Positions 11,739-23,781 are shown, counted from the first letter of the stretch. The stretch: 64,000 nucleotides of DNA from Glycine soja (GCF_004193775.1 NC_041008.1:10311731-10375730); one strand, 5' to 3'. Made by a program: numbers and translations. The notes: a model not told the origin generated them from the sequence alone.

Positions 11739-12449
11739 TATGCTTAAAACACTTCAACTTGAAATAGATAACTTCTTCTTATGCAAACACACATAAAATT
11801 ACCATCCAGAATTAAAAAATCAGTTAGATACCAAAAAAAAAACTGATTAAGCTTAACATCAATGAAACTGGATTCTGATAAATAGGGGGAAAATGAAAAA
11901 AAATGTGACTTTTTTTCAAATAAAAAGAAGAAAGACCTCAAAGTGGTGTTTGAATTTGAGCAAGGTTTCGTCTTTTGCCTTCAATTTGGAAACTTGAGCA
12001 ACAAATGATTGGTGAAGCTGAAGGAGTAACAGACGGCTGAAGAAGAAGGCAATGGGTCAATTGGATCAGTTAGAGTTATCAATATGGGCCACCTCTCGTG
12101 GGCTTAGCCCAAAAGTGCACCTTCACTACCAATTTTTACTTACACTCTCCTTCGGCACTTATATTCTACACCTCCCTAATCGCATCCTGCACCTCCCATA
12201 TTTAAAAAAACCCAACCTACCCCTAACCCTTGTATCTTCTTTTTTTCCCCCTTCTTTATCCCGCAGACCCTTCCATTCCTTCTTCTCTTCTTTCCATAGC
12301 ACACCTGTTTTCCAGTGCTAAAGGCTCCAACTACGCCAAAGGTTCCAACTGAACTGTTCTTCCAACTACAATAGAGGTTCCATTGCTTTCCTCTTCCAAC
12401 TCTCCATGTCAGGTACATTTTAGCACACTGCACCTCCCTTGTTTTTTAG
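11739..12449. other. Flank between PPR pseudogene and MULE region
   Basis: No gene seen. On the minus strand this holds the former 5' leader and promoter area of the PPR pseudogene. From about 12110 the sequence becomes pyrimidine-rich with repeated CACCTCCC words (TGCACCTCCC at 12189-12198), which may be the start of the MULE-related DNA. I could not find a matching inverted end on the right side. Confidence 0.4.
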
Positions 12450-12870
12450 TTTCTAGAATGACCTTTCCAAAAAAAGGATTCCAGAACACCTATTATGAAA
12501 GTAACACCTTTTCTAGAAAGCCTGCTCTAGAATATTTTTCTTCTATATAGGCGAACACCTTTCCGAAAGCCAAAATTCCTTTCTGAAGAACTTGTTCTGG
12601 AGTGCAAGTGCTTCTTTTGGAGGGGGATTTCCATAAGCCAAATATTTCTTTCCAGAACACCCTTTTCCAGAATATCATTCTTGACATTTGTTTATGGAAT
12701 GAACGTTCCAAAACACCTTTTTCTGGAAGCATACTTGTTCCAAAAAAGCCTGTTCTGAAATGTACTTTTTGCTTCTGAAAAGGCCTTTTCCGAAACATCT
12801 TTTCGTGCTTATGGAAATGCTATTCTAGAAACATTTTTTGGTTACAGAATGGTCATTTCGAAAGCAAATT
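12450..12870. repeat. Degenerate TTCnnGAA-rich repeat cluster
   Basis: About 420 bp built from diverged units containing TTCCAGAACACC, TTCTAGAAAGC, TTCTGGAAGC, TTCCGAAAC and similar. At least ten TTCnnGAA or near-TTCnnGAA palindromes occur, at irregular 20-40 bp spacing. The block lies just upstream of the MULE reading frame and is probably its subterminal repeat region. The motif also resembles heat-shock elements (nGAAnnTTCn). Confidence 0.6.
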
Positions 12871-12956
12871 TGAATTTTTTATTTTGCAGTTTTATTCATT
12901 TTTTTATTTTATAGTTTTAGTTTTAGTTTGTATAGAGGATGATTACTTCAACAAGA

Positions 12957-14820
12957 TGTCTGATGAAGTTGACATGGATATGGATGATACCGTTAAAAAT
13001 GAAGATTGTAGCAAAATCTTTACAACTATGAAGGTAATAATATCATCATTATAATTAATAGGTAGTTTATTTAATTGTTGATGTATTTAATACTTGGAAG
13101 GTGAACTTTGATAAAAAGAATGGTGTATGTTGTTTATGTAGGTTTTTGATACTCGAGATGAATTATTGAAATGGGTTCGGAAGGTTGTATTTGAGTTAGG
13201 TTTTGTTGTTGTCATTTTAAGGTCAAACACAGGAAAATAACCTGGAAGGAAGACATTTTTCATCTTGGGTTGTGAGAGGGGTGGCAAATATAGACATAAA
13301 AAAAGATGCAAAGACGGTCACTAGGACTAGAAAATGTGATTGCTCTTTTAGGTTGAAAGGAAGACCACTAAAGACTAGTGAAGGATGGGTACATAGGGTT
13401 CTGTGTGGGTCACATAATCATGATATTGCCAAGACATTGATCGGCCATCCATATGTTGGTTGACTAACTCGTGATGAAAAGACAATGCTTACCAATATGA
13501 CAAAGAGTATGGTGAAGCCTAAAAATATTCTTCTGACATTAAAAGAACACAATGACAAAAATATCACCACCATCATATAAGTGTATACTGCCAGAACTAC
13601 ATATTGAAGATCTCTTAGAGGCCCCAGATCATAAATGCAACACTTACTGTATTTGTTAAATCGTGATATGTATATTCATTGACATGTAACAAATGATGAA
13701 GTTGTGCATAACATATTTTTGGACACATCTTGATGCGGTAAAATTGTTAAATGCATTTAACATAGTGTTTTTCATGGATTGTACATACAAAACCAACAAG
13801 TATAAGCTACCTTTGTGTGAGCACTTTAAAGATTCAGAGACCTTTTTTGTAGGCATGATGAATTGGCAAAAGTGATTGTCACGGACATAAATTTAGCTTT
13901 GATGAATGCAATAAAAATTATGTTTCCCGATTCACATAATTTGTGGTGTCAATTTCATATTGATAAGAATGCCAAAGAAAAGTGCAAACAACATGTAACT
14001 CCCAAAAACGCATGCGATCAAGTGATGGAGGCATGAATTTCTATTATGGATTGTCCTACAGAGTGTGTCGATGAAGATCATTTGACAAAGTTTGAAGTTG
14101 CCTGTGCACCTTGGCGTGAGTTTGTTGCCTATGTCAAAGAAACTTGGTTGATCTTACACAAGGAAAGATTTGTAAAGGCATGGACAGATAAAGTCATGGT
14201 ACTTGGGTAACACAACAACCAACAGGTAATTAACTTATAACCCATGGTTTATTAAACTAGTATTTGTATACAATGTTCATTCTGTTGTAACGTTTGTTGC
14301 AAACTTGTTTTGTAGGGTTGAGTTTGCCCATTGGGCGTTGAAGTGGTTTCTCCAGACTAGCATGTAAGACTTGTGTAAATGTTGGGATGCGATGAACAAC
14401 ATGATCATTATGCGACATAATGAAATTAAAGCCTTATTTGAACATAGCATTCACGTTGTCGGCACACTTTTAATGTACAATTGTATAAGAGAATGTGCGG
14501 ATTTGTTTCAAGGTATGCATTGAATCATATTGCAGATGAGGTTCACAAAATGCATTTTGTTGGTGTAGACACGTCTCGTTGTGGATGCATTGTAAGATCT
14601 ACACATGGGTTGCCCTATGCCTGTAAACTAGCTTGGTATGCTTTAGGTAGAATACCACTTTAAGCAGTTCATTTGTACTGGACAAGGCTAAGTTTCAACG
14701 ACATGGAGTCTACCGATTTAAACGATGAGTTCTTTGTGCAACAAGAGTTTGATGTTATAACAAAACGCTTAAAAGAGGTTGACATAACTGGAAATATTAC
14801 TATAAAAGAATAAACTGTGA
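12957..14820 (+). pseudogene. MULE transposase pseudogene (FAR1-type, DDE, SWIM)
   Basis: A short first exon (MSDEVDMDMDD..., 12957-13034) ends in a GT donor; the next exon starts at about 13141 (VFDTRDELLKWVRK). Then come FFILGCERGGKYRHKKRC and CDCSFRLKGR...HNH, a WRKY-GCM1/FAR1-type zinc finger, split by a frameshift near 13310. The DDE transposase core follows: FFMDCTYKTNKYKLPL (first Asp, about 13772-13819) and VTD...LALMNAIKIMFPDS with FHIDKNAKEKCK (second Asp, about 13877-13988). A SWIM-type zinc finger (SRCGCIVRSTHGLPYACKLA) lies at about 14572-14631. Numerous stops and shifts (for example 13461, 13873) make it non-functional. It runs on into the OTU domain described next, apparently as one ancestral protein. 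Confidence 0.82.
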
Positions 14821-15566
14821 GAAATGGAATTCCCTGATACAACTTCTATGTGTCCACCTACTGACAAGGTCAAAACCAAAAGTTTGCAGAAAAGTCATGC
14901 AAGTAAATTTGAACGGTCAACGAAGCATCCTCCTTCTTTATTTAAGAATGTGGATGCATTACATTCACAACATGATAGTTCATCTTCATGGAAGTCACCT
15001 GGTACCTCATCCCAACAACCAACATGAAAGAGAAAGATTCTCATGTTAGATCAATTCCATGGAAACCTTCATCCATACATTTTAGACATTGTAGATGTAA
15101 GATCAGATGGTCATTGTGGGTATTGGGAAATTCCAGCTTTACTTGGTATGGGTGAAAATTCTTGGCCTTTAGTCCATAACGATTTGCATAAAGAGTTGGG
15201 ACAATGGCGTGACGAGTACGCAAATATCTTAGGACGATATGATCGATTCTATCAGATAAAACAATCTTTACTTATTGATCATGTCTTAATGATTTGTGTT
15301 TTATTACATAGAAATGATTGATTTTTTAATTTAACTTTCACACCATATGATTTCAATGTTTTTTTATTTAAACGGATTAGTGTGGATAAATGGACAATTG
15401 TACCTAACATGGGGTATCTTATTGCAAGTCGATACAATGTACTTCTTGTTTTGTTGTTACTGAAGCAAAACATCTGTTTTTTTCCATCAGAACTCAACCT
15501 CAAAAAGATATTTCTATACATCGTATCATATGCAAAGGTCATGTTAATGAGAATCATTTTGTTCAG
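14821..15566 (+). pseudogene. OTU-type cysteine protease domain fused to the MULE transposase
   Basis: A linker (FPDTTSMCPPTDKVKTKS..., 14824-15024) ends in a stop at 15025-15027. After it the reading resumes with LDQFHGNLHPYILDIVDVRS and DGHCGYWEIPALLGMGENSW. DGHC is the OTU active-site Cys box (Cys codon 15115-15117). NDLHKELGQWRDEY and, after a probable intron (about 15280-15380), DKWTIVPNMGYLIASRYNV follow. The catalytic His lies in NENHFVQ (His codon 15555-15557), reached after a frameshift near 15490. OTU proteases normally cleave ubiquitin or related linkages; what the domain does in transposons is not known to me. The + strand ends about 260 bp from the facing PMD pseudogene. Confidence 0.78.
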
Positions 15567-15829
15567 GTAAACCATTTGTTATGCTAAGAGTCATAACATA
15601 TTATAAAGTAGACTTTCATAATGTGACTATGTTTTTAATTATGTTATGTAGGTACATTTGACTGATCGTACAATCACTAAATAAATTACATATGCATAAT
15701 TTGTCAATTCGTATATTCACTAAAGATAATATAATAAGCCAATTACCACAACTAATCAGTCAGTCTTAACATAGACATAAAGTGAACAAGTAAACAAACA
15801 ATCTGGACATTAATACAATCCAATAACTT

Positions 15830-17729
15830 TCAATGTCGTCCTCTGCCACGCCCACCTCTGGTGCCACCTAGTGCCCTACTAGTTTTCATAGGACCATCAT
15901 CAGTTACTCCACGCGTTAATGCTAATTCCTTTTTAGTCCCACAATATGCATCAGTGCCTTGGGTAACCAACCTATGATCAACGATACGCTACAATAGTCA
16001 ACTAATCTTTCAACATGTTTCCTACCATAGATACAACAAAGAAGTACGTAAATGTCAGAATAATATACACATTATGCAAGTAAATTCATTTACACGTACA
16101 ACTATAAGATGTGCCTGAACTGTAGGATGGGCCTGATCTATTGTTGCATCAGGGGGTGGAGCAGAATATCTTGGTTGGACAAAGGATGCGAGACTTTGTA
16201 GAACCATGCTTAGTAACCAGCTTAACTACACCCATTGTCAGCTGGATCAAGTGATTATGCACGTTCAACCACTTATCGTCAACCTATTGTGGGATAGAAA
16301 TCTCATCAATGTACACAGAAGGGTATTAGGGAATATTATGGCAATAACCATACTGACGCAACACCCTTTCTGGCAATTGAAGGTGCAAATCTGGGCCTAA
16401 ACGAATATATCCATAGAATAAGGATATATTCTTAAACGGATGATGAGTCCTATGTGTCTCATATGGAGTCCACCTAACTCCTTTGGTGGTCAGCTCATTA
16501 CTTATTTGACCATCGACTAACCCGCGGAGACGTCTCTTCATATCCCAAGACATTGTCCCTAACGCCAATGGTTATAAAATGTTCATAGATCCATCCTTAT
16601 GTCACCAAGAAAAGTGTATACTCGGTTCATCAATGATGATGTTAATAATATAACAAATAATTTACCAAACACCTAATTACCTGAAGAAGAGTGGCATAGC
16701 CACCAATCTGCTTTGTGTCAATAAAACTAGCACGAGTAAGATGCTCATAAAGATATGTCAAGGCAATTGCCCCTCATGAATACCTAGAACATCCTTCGAG
16801 GTCACGAATAAAATCTAAGAATTTTACCTCCACATAGGTTTCACTTTTATTAGCAAATAAGATGCAACCGACTAGATGAAACAAATAGGCTCTTGCTGCT
16901 TCATCTCATTTCTTTTCTTCACACCTTTCCTCATATACACCCCACAACAAGCTTAAATGGAATTCCCCTATATTATTTTCTTTGTCTCATCAAAGGTATC
17001 CTAATATCCAACTCCAAGTATTTCCACAAGCACGGAAATTGCTGCTTCCTTATCCATATGTTCACAATTGTAAAAAGCGCCAGTAATGAGAATGTCAAGT
17101 AAGTATGTCACATCATCAAGTGTTACCATCATTTCTCCCACGGATAGATGGAAGGTGTTTGTCTCTGTGTGCCATCTCCCAGCAAAAGTAGACAAGAGTC
17201 CATTGTATATTGTCTGATAACTGCATGTAGTCAACGGGAATAAACCAGACTCCTTGATCGCATTGTGTATCTGCTCATGTAGCGTAATCTCTAATTGCAA
17301 CTTTCTCCCATGTGATACTAATTTAAGCTCACCACGTTCCTACAACAACATATATAATTACTAAATAAGTCCCAAAACAAAAAAAACATTTCAATGATTG
17401 AATCAATTTTAAATATTCAAACAAATATAGTAGTTTACAATGCCACCCCATACTTCCCAGGCCACATGATCAATGTATAAAGTCAACAGTGATGTTTCCT
17501 TAGGGCCACCTGGAAATTCAACATCTGCTTATGGCTCTTGCTGGTCCGCAGGCTACACATGCTCAACAGACTCCACTTCCTAAACAACTTGGACTTGGTC
17601 AACATGCTCGATCTTCAAAGGGTCCACCTGTTGAGCTTCTAGACATCGCCTTCGTTCAGACATTGTTGTTCTATTGCGTCTATCATTGTCATCATCACCA
17701 TCAAAACTAACTCTTTTTGTACGCGCCAT
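15830..17729 (-). pseudogene. Plant mobile domain (PMD/MAIN-like) pseudogene
   Basis: The start ATG at 17727-17729 gives MARTKRVSFDGDDDNDRRNR. The first exon ends at 17439 after FPGGPKETSLLTLYIDHVAW with EVWGG; an intron (17438-17340, GT...AG) follows. Exon 2 has ERGELKLVSHGRKLQ, then TIYNGLLSTFAGRWHTETNT and FHLSVGEMMVTLDDVTYLL, the core PMD signature (RWxxET..FHL..GExxxTLDDV). Downstream come RPFxxIS-like HHPFKNISLFYGYIRLGP, LPERVLRQYGY, and the terminal GGTRGGRGRGRRH with a stop at 15830-15832. Three in-frame stops in exon 1 (after QVQVV, before PADQ and before ADVEF) and later shifts disable it. PMD proteins occur both as cellular factors (MAIN, MAIL1) and inside MULE and Gypsy elements; the neighbouring transposase favours the transposon kind. 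Confidence 0.82.
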
Positions 17730-19761
17730 CTGAACATTAAATTTTAATCATTAGATTCTACAATCAGATAGGTTAAAAGTATTGCAAATATGAATATAAA
17801 TTCATATAGGTTAAGAGGAATTCTCTTGGGCACTTCCAAATATTGTGAACAATTCAAATGAAAATCAAATTATAGCATTTATCCAAGTACTTATAATAAA
17901 ATGTGTTTGTCATTGTTATCAAATATCAACAACATATACTACACATACCAAATAGGAAATCCATTTGCAATGTCAAACAAAAGAGATTGAATTTGTAATC
18001 ACAACAACTACTCATAACTGGTCCTGGTTCTGTGGGGTTTCATTGAGTATTAGTGGTGGAAATTGATCCAATCTACAATCCCAAATATTAGTTGATTTCA
18101 TAAAGAAGTATGAAGTTTCACCTTATTCTTCCCAAGTTAACTTTAAAAAATATAATTGATGAAGAATAAAGGGTGATCATACAAATTCTAAAACAAAATT
18201 TATAATGGATAATATATTTCTTAGTCAATCATGATTGAATATTATAATATTCATGAAGATTCATACAAATTCTAAAACAAAATGTACAATGAATTAATAT
18301 ATTTCTTAGTCAATGGATGATTATAGACCTTAAAAGAAAAGTTGAATCCACAAAATATAATTATGAGATAATTTTAACTGAAATTTAAAGGGACCTGGAA
18401 AGTTTTAATTTTTTTAAAAAAAAGCCTTGAATACAAATATGCTGGATAGTTCCTATCATAATTCCTATCACAACCGAAAATAAAAACATTGCATAAAAAC
18501 GCACCCACCCCACCCCCCAAGCTAAGAACCAACATAGATATATTTTTTTTAACGAAATAAAACTCCCTACCAAAGCAACTTTTCTTTCGAAAGTGAAAAA
18601 ACACCAATTAAATACAGACTATCTTGTGTTTGTCTGATCTATTGCAAAAGTTTGAAATCTGATATCAATTGTTTTAGATGAATAAGCATTGGGGTTGTGA
18701 TGTAATTAGAAATTTGCAAATAAGGGGGCTGTATTTTTTCCTGAACAATAGAAACGAGAAAGAGGTTAGGGGAAATGTCTGTTTACAAGGGTAATTTTGG
18801 AGAGAAAAAAAAAGAAAAAAGAAGTATACTAGAGTGGGAGAGAAAATAGCAACTGCCTTATTTTATCTTCTCATACTCCACTATTTTTTGTAATTTTTTT
18901 TACAAAAATACTCAACAAAAATACATAATAAAAACTAGTTTCTATTGTGTATCTCATAAATAATGGAAATTAGTTTGCACCTTATCAACAACACACCAAC
19001 AAAAAAAAGTGAGGGTGTAAAGAGAGAAATATAATAGAAACTGAAAGGAAAAAAAAAAAAAGTGGTGAGGGCGAAGCTAAAAATGGGGTGAGAAATCATG
19101 GTCCTGCCTTGATTAGAGACGGTCCACTCCAAAAGAAAACTGTATAGTTGTGGCAATTGCTATATGTGAAATTGTCACAACCTTCAAACTCTAAAGACAT
19201 GCAGTGGCATACGAGAGAAAATGCATACATGTCAAATTCTGAAAATAACTATTTACATTCACTGATCACTACTGATTATTAGTGTTACCATGTCACATTG
19301 TCAAAGGTATTTACAAAAATTAATTGGCAAATCTCTTGATACAAATTAGCACGTCCAAAATCTTATTCCTAATAAGGTGTTTGAATTAATATTATGTCTA
19401 AGTAAAAATCATTTAATTAAAAACTTCTTTCAGAAAACAATTATTTACCTTAAAATAGTCTATTTTCAAATATGCACTAAATAAAATATTCAAATATAGG
19501 GAAAGATATTGGGTTAGTTTTGGCCGTCCCATTTGATTTGCCTCATGTTGAGTTATTGACTGCTGCCCCCATCTTGCGGTATTTGGGAAAATTTGACAAA
19601 TCAATTTCTATTGCCTGCCAAATTGGACCATGATATTAGGTGGAAACTATTTGAATTTGAGAATATGGAAGCAATGTGATTTTCTTTTTGTCTCCCTTTT
19701 GCTTGGGGGTCCATTATATATGTGTGGTCCAAAGATTAACCTTTTGTAACCTATGTTGTAG
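17730..19761. other. Flank right of the PMD pseudogene, no gene seen
   Basis: This includes the PMD promoter side and probably the right end of the MULE-related DNA, but no inverted terminal repeat matching the 12-kb side was found. Two diverged copies of a phrase around TTCTTAGTCAAT with CATACAAATTCTAAAACAAAA occur at about 18178-18230 and 18262-18310, a small tandem duplication. Confidence 0.4.
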
Positions 19762-19952
19762 GGGCATTGTTACGTGCATCTAGCGAAATTGTTGACACAC
19801 CCAGCAATTTTGTATTTTTTCAATTTTGTCCTTTTGTAAAAGGTTGTCCTATATGAGACCCATGAATCATCTGGTAAGAAAGGGTAAAATGGAAAAAATA
19901 CAAAATTACTAGATATACCAACAATTTCGTCGGATGCTAGTAGCAGTGTCCG
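19762..19952. mobile_element. 191-bp foldback MITE with 8-bp target duplication
   Basis: The left arm, starting GGGCATTGTTACGTGC and containing GAAATTGTTG and AATTTTGTATTTTTTC, is mirrored on the right by an inverted arm ending at about 19951. The two arms pair over roughly 70 bp with moderate divergence. TGTTGTAG flanks both sides (19754-19761 and 19953-19960). An 8-bp duplication suits hAT; a 9-bp reading with one mismatch would suit MULE. Confidence 0.7.
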
Positions 19953-19960
19953 TGTTGTAG

Positions 19961-21684
19961 GCTTGTACGTAAAGCCCGTGGTGAATAACTCCAGTTATTA
20001 GTAATGCCAATGTGCAAAAGGGCCAAATCTGAGTTAAGTGTGCTTCTCTAGAATTTAATTGGGTATATACATAAGATCCCATTATCTAAATTATTTTTTT
20101 AAGCTCAATCATATATTGAAAAATAAGGAAGAAGAGGGGTGAGGGTGACAAATTATTTTTAAAGATATAATTATATATCGTCATGATTTTGATGTTATCA
20201 TCCTTTAGGTTTGTCCAGCGTATCTGGGGGCAGAACCAAGACTAAAGGTAAAGCTAAAACAATGAATAACTGTGAAGTATTCTTTAGCATATTTTTTCTA
20301 ATTCAATTTAAAATAAAACTATAACTATAATTATATAATGTATCATTCTAAATGGTTGAACATAATATATGAAATTAAATTTAAATCATTTAAATAATAT
20401 TCGAATTTGATTTATGACAGAAATAATTATTAATTAAATCTTATTTATATTCCGACTGAATTGTATATTAATTAATTTTTTTAATGAATAAAAGATTAAA
20501 AAAAAGATATAATCACGATAATAGACAGCACAAAAATTGATTCTTTAGTAAATTTTATTTGTATAGATATAACATAAGTATCTAATTTAAAGTAAAAGCC
20601 TATATGTATGGATAAATCTATCGAAACTTTACAAATCACGGGGCAGGAAATCAGGGACCTTGATTTTTTATGACCACTCCTTTGTCATTTCCAAATTAAA
20701 TTATGAAGATATAATCATATATTTAGAAAGGAGAGAAAAGGGTGAGAAAATTGGGGAAATGACAAAAGCAAAAATAGGACCCTTCAGGTTCTCAATCATT
20801 ACTTCAACTCATTAAGCATATTATACTACTCAAGCATTGCACGTGTCAACTTTTTTTCTTTTTCTTTTTATCAGTCTCATTAGAGAGGGCCCATTAAACA
20901 TGTCTAGAAGCTCACTGACTACTAACCACAAGTCCCTTTGGTTTTTACAAATGAAGGGAAACCATGTATACGTGAGTAAAACCAGTGGCTTTAATTGAAG
21001 GTTTCGAAAAATCAGTTTCAAAACACAAGCTTTTCTCTCCCTCTCTATGTGTCTTTGTCTCTTATAAGTTAATAGAAGTTAATAATTGATCCACTGAAAA
21101 TATAAAATAACGGTATATATACGTATAGAAACTATATTATTATATATAATAAAAGGAATTTTCAGCATTTTTTATTTCGTGGTTTGTTTTTTACTTTGTT
21201 ATTTGGTTATAACTGACAATTTTTATTTGCATTATATATTAATGCTTCTTAGATTTTTAAGATTAATATTCCACGGTTAGAATTTTAATTTGCTAGGGGA
21301 TCTACCGTGTCTCAAACAGAAGCACACTTAAAAATAATCATAAAAGTCAACAATATTAATTATAATACATAACAATTTATAATTAAATAAAAATGTAAAA
21401 AGAATGATAACATATCCATCTACTATAAAAATCTTTCCAATACGTTATTAAAAAATACATATTAAATAATTAAAAAAAAGTAAATATATTCAGTATCTTT
21501 GAAATATAAAATGTATTTAATATTTATCATACAAGACAATAAGTAAGAGAATTAGGAAGAAGATATTGAACAAAAATTTAAAATTATTCATCTAAAAAGA
21601 TTTTATATTTCTGAAATTATTTGATGCATTGAATGAATTATTGTGGTGGAAATGGGTAGTAATGCATAAAATAATAAGAGAAAA
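19961..21684. other. AT-rich intergenic DNA, no gene seen
   Basis: No coding region, RNA gene or clear repeat ends found. The right part leads into the putative promoter of the MIR166 locus. Confidence 0.5.
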
Positions 21685-21693
21685 ATATATAAT
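21685..21693 (+). promoter_or_regulatory. Possible TATA box of the MIR166 primary transcript
   Basis: ATATATAAT lies about 330 bp upstream of the hairpin, a plausible distance for a pol II-transcribed plant pri-miRNA. Position and sequence are the only support; AT-rich DNA makes chance matches common. Confidence 0.25.
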
Positions 21694-21811
21694 CGGCACA
21701 GTAACCTTGCATGCAAGCAATATGTAACTCAATGTTGGAAAGCCTTAACGACAAAGAGAGCCTCTAACTTCCACACGGTAAGTTCTAAAGTCAAGATAGC
21801 AATGAATACAC

Positions 21812-21814
<3 letters not shown>

Positions 21815-21853
<39 letters not shown>
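21815..21853 (+). repeat. (CT)n microsatellite upstream of MIR166
   Basis: About 19 uninterrupted CT units, located between the possible TATA box and the hairpin, so probably in the primary transcript leader. CT/GA tracts of this kind are frequent near plant transcription starts. Confidence 0.9.
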
Positions 21854-21857
<4 letters not shown>

Positions 21858-22011
21858 CATTAATATTACCAATTGCATATCTCATTCTCACAGTTCAGTT
21901 TCGAAGCCCAGAAAACAGAACTTGCATCAATCAAAAGAAAATTCAATTCATATATACTAGCTATAACTTGCATATGATATGATATGATATTTACAAGGGT
22001 GGGAGAATAAG

Positions 22012-22125
22012 GGTGTGGGGAATGTCGCCTTGGCTCGAGAGATCTATATGATATGATGTGTCCATGCATTCACTAATCATCAGTTTGTGAGTGTTTTCTC
22101 GGACCAGGCTTCATTCCCCTCACTC
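22012..22125 (+). ncRNA. MIR166: MIR166 precursor hairpin
   Basis: The 3' arm contains the conserved miR166 mature sequence, TCGGACCAGGCTTCATTCCC plus a final C (22099-22119). The 5' arm has a star-like partner starting GGAATGTCGCCTTGGCTCGA (about 22019-22040). The two arms pair as GGGGAATG...CTCGAGA with TCTCGGA...CATTCCCC, with a small bulge, around a loop of about 58 nt. In land plants miR166 directs cleavage of HD-ZIP III transcription factor mRNAs, controlling leaf polarity, meristems and vasculature. The star strand differs from the commonest GGAATGTTGTCTGGCTCGAG form. The mature sequence is perfect, so the locus is probably functional. Which family member it is cannot be told here. Confidence 0.93.
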
Positions 22126-23560
22126 CCTTCTCTCTCGCTAGATCGATCTTCTTTTAATTAATCTTTTGCTCATGCTGCATGCACATATTATATTGCACGT
22201 ATAATGTATTCAATTCATGCACACTCTATCTCTTCTTAGCTATTTTCCAATCTCTTACATCTTAATTTCATACATAGGGGTAATAAACTACGTATACCAA
22301 GAACCAGTGATGTATACCAAATTTGGAGATGCTTGCTTGGTATGTACTTTTCATTATTTCTCATCTCATTATTATTGCTGAAAGGAATGCATATATGCAT
22401 ATATGTATAATAAATTTAGGCTGAAACTATTGCCTGTACTTTCTTTTTTTGGATGGGGGTATGGCATAAAATGATTTCCACAACTTCAGAAAAATCATTG
22501 CTTATTGAGGAATGGATATTAAAAATGAGTTGTATAGGAAACTAAATTGGGCTCTGGTAGACTGGGCCCATTAAACCAGAGCTAAGTCTATTGAGGGCTT
22601 CATTTAAGGGTTTGAATGAGTGCGGGTGAATTGGAGAGAAAGCTGTGTTATCTTCATATTTGCAAATTCTGATCGACTTGACATGTCTTAGGATATGATC
22701 CCTTAATAGAAGACTTGTATCATAAACTATTGTAATTTTATATGAATTTAATTAGGATACGTAGATAATGTAAGTTTTTTTACACTAGTTCAATCATAAA
22801 TTGATTTTTTTTGTAATAATTACTTTAAATGTATCATATTTAAAGTAATTTTTAATTAGTTGAGAATATACATTTTTTTTACTTAATTTAACAGTATATC
22901 CAAATTAAATTCTTTTATATTGCCAAACGAAAAAGGGCATTGTAATTCTAGCATGCATAAACAAAAATTGGTACATGCTAAGTGCTGTTTGTTATCAAAC
23001 TCCTTTCTTTATGCAGGTCAAGATATATATCATGGTTATTTTTTCATCAGTATTCTAATCCTTAAGGTTACTTCCTGACAAGTGCTTTTACAGCCTTTGT
23101 TTCGGAATTTCACAGAGTGAGCTAAAGTACGTTAACCAATAAAATGCTCATTATTCATATAGCTGATAAGAGGCTACTTTTTTCCTCTCGTTTTCTCGGT
23201 TTAAGTGTCACCAACTGCATGTACAAATAACACTGAATATGGTTGTAAAATGTTCAATCAAATGTTCACATAATAACAACAAAAAATGGTTGTGTTTATA
23301 GGTAATTTCGTAATCATTGATGCTTGTATGTGTGAATGCTGTACAAGTACTTCACTAATATAATGCATTCATTTTGTGAAGTCTGCTGGCAATTTGACTT
23401 TGCTAACCTTTTCAAAGAAAGATCGGCTTACACTTACAAATTAAGAAGATGAACTGGGTTGCCTTCTAGCTTGAGGTGGATTCAATTGATGGTGTTATCT
23501 TCTTATCAAGGTTTTAGAAAATAGTCCACAGTTTCAGCCATGTTATATATCTTCGCAATT
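22126..23560. other. Downstream flank of MIR166, no gene seen
   Basis: Pyrimidine-rich just after the hairpin, then AT-rich. The end of the primary transcript is not visible. From about 23510 the sequence resembles a dispersed legume repeat that also includes the duplicated 220-bp block starting at 23561. Confidence 0.45.
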
Positions 23561-23781
23561 TTATTGCAATCACAATTAAAGCCACATCAATTCATTTCTC
23601 CGTAATTTCTCACAATGTCAACAATCGAGACAAAACTACAACCGTAGTTTAAAATAGATTTCACCCCTCGCTTGCATGTACACTTTGGCACTTGAGTAAG
23701 AAAATATAAAAGGGGAGTGAATGAGAGTTCAAATGACAAAGTATAGTGCCCTATATATTGTGGAATGCAAGGAAAATTCAA
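23561..23781 (+). repeat. 220-bp direct repeat, left copy (outside the MULE end)
   Basis: TTATTGCAATCACAATTAAA through GGAAAATTCAA. The same block, same orientation and about 90-95 percent similar by eye, occurs at 30346-30571, exactly outside the other end of the MULE. The block includes a TATAAAAGGGG word. Confidence 0.85.

Noticed and set aside
12110..18960. Matching terminal inverted repeats for the MULE/OTU/PMD region
   Set aside because: I looked for inverted matches between the 12.1-12.4 kb and 18.3-19.0 kb flanks and found none convincing, so no element boundaries are claimed.
21866..22069. Minus-strand frame over the MIR166 5' arm
   Set aside because: Overlaps the hairpin and resembles no protein; chance frame.
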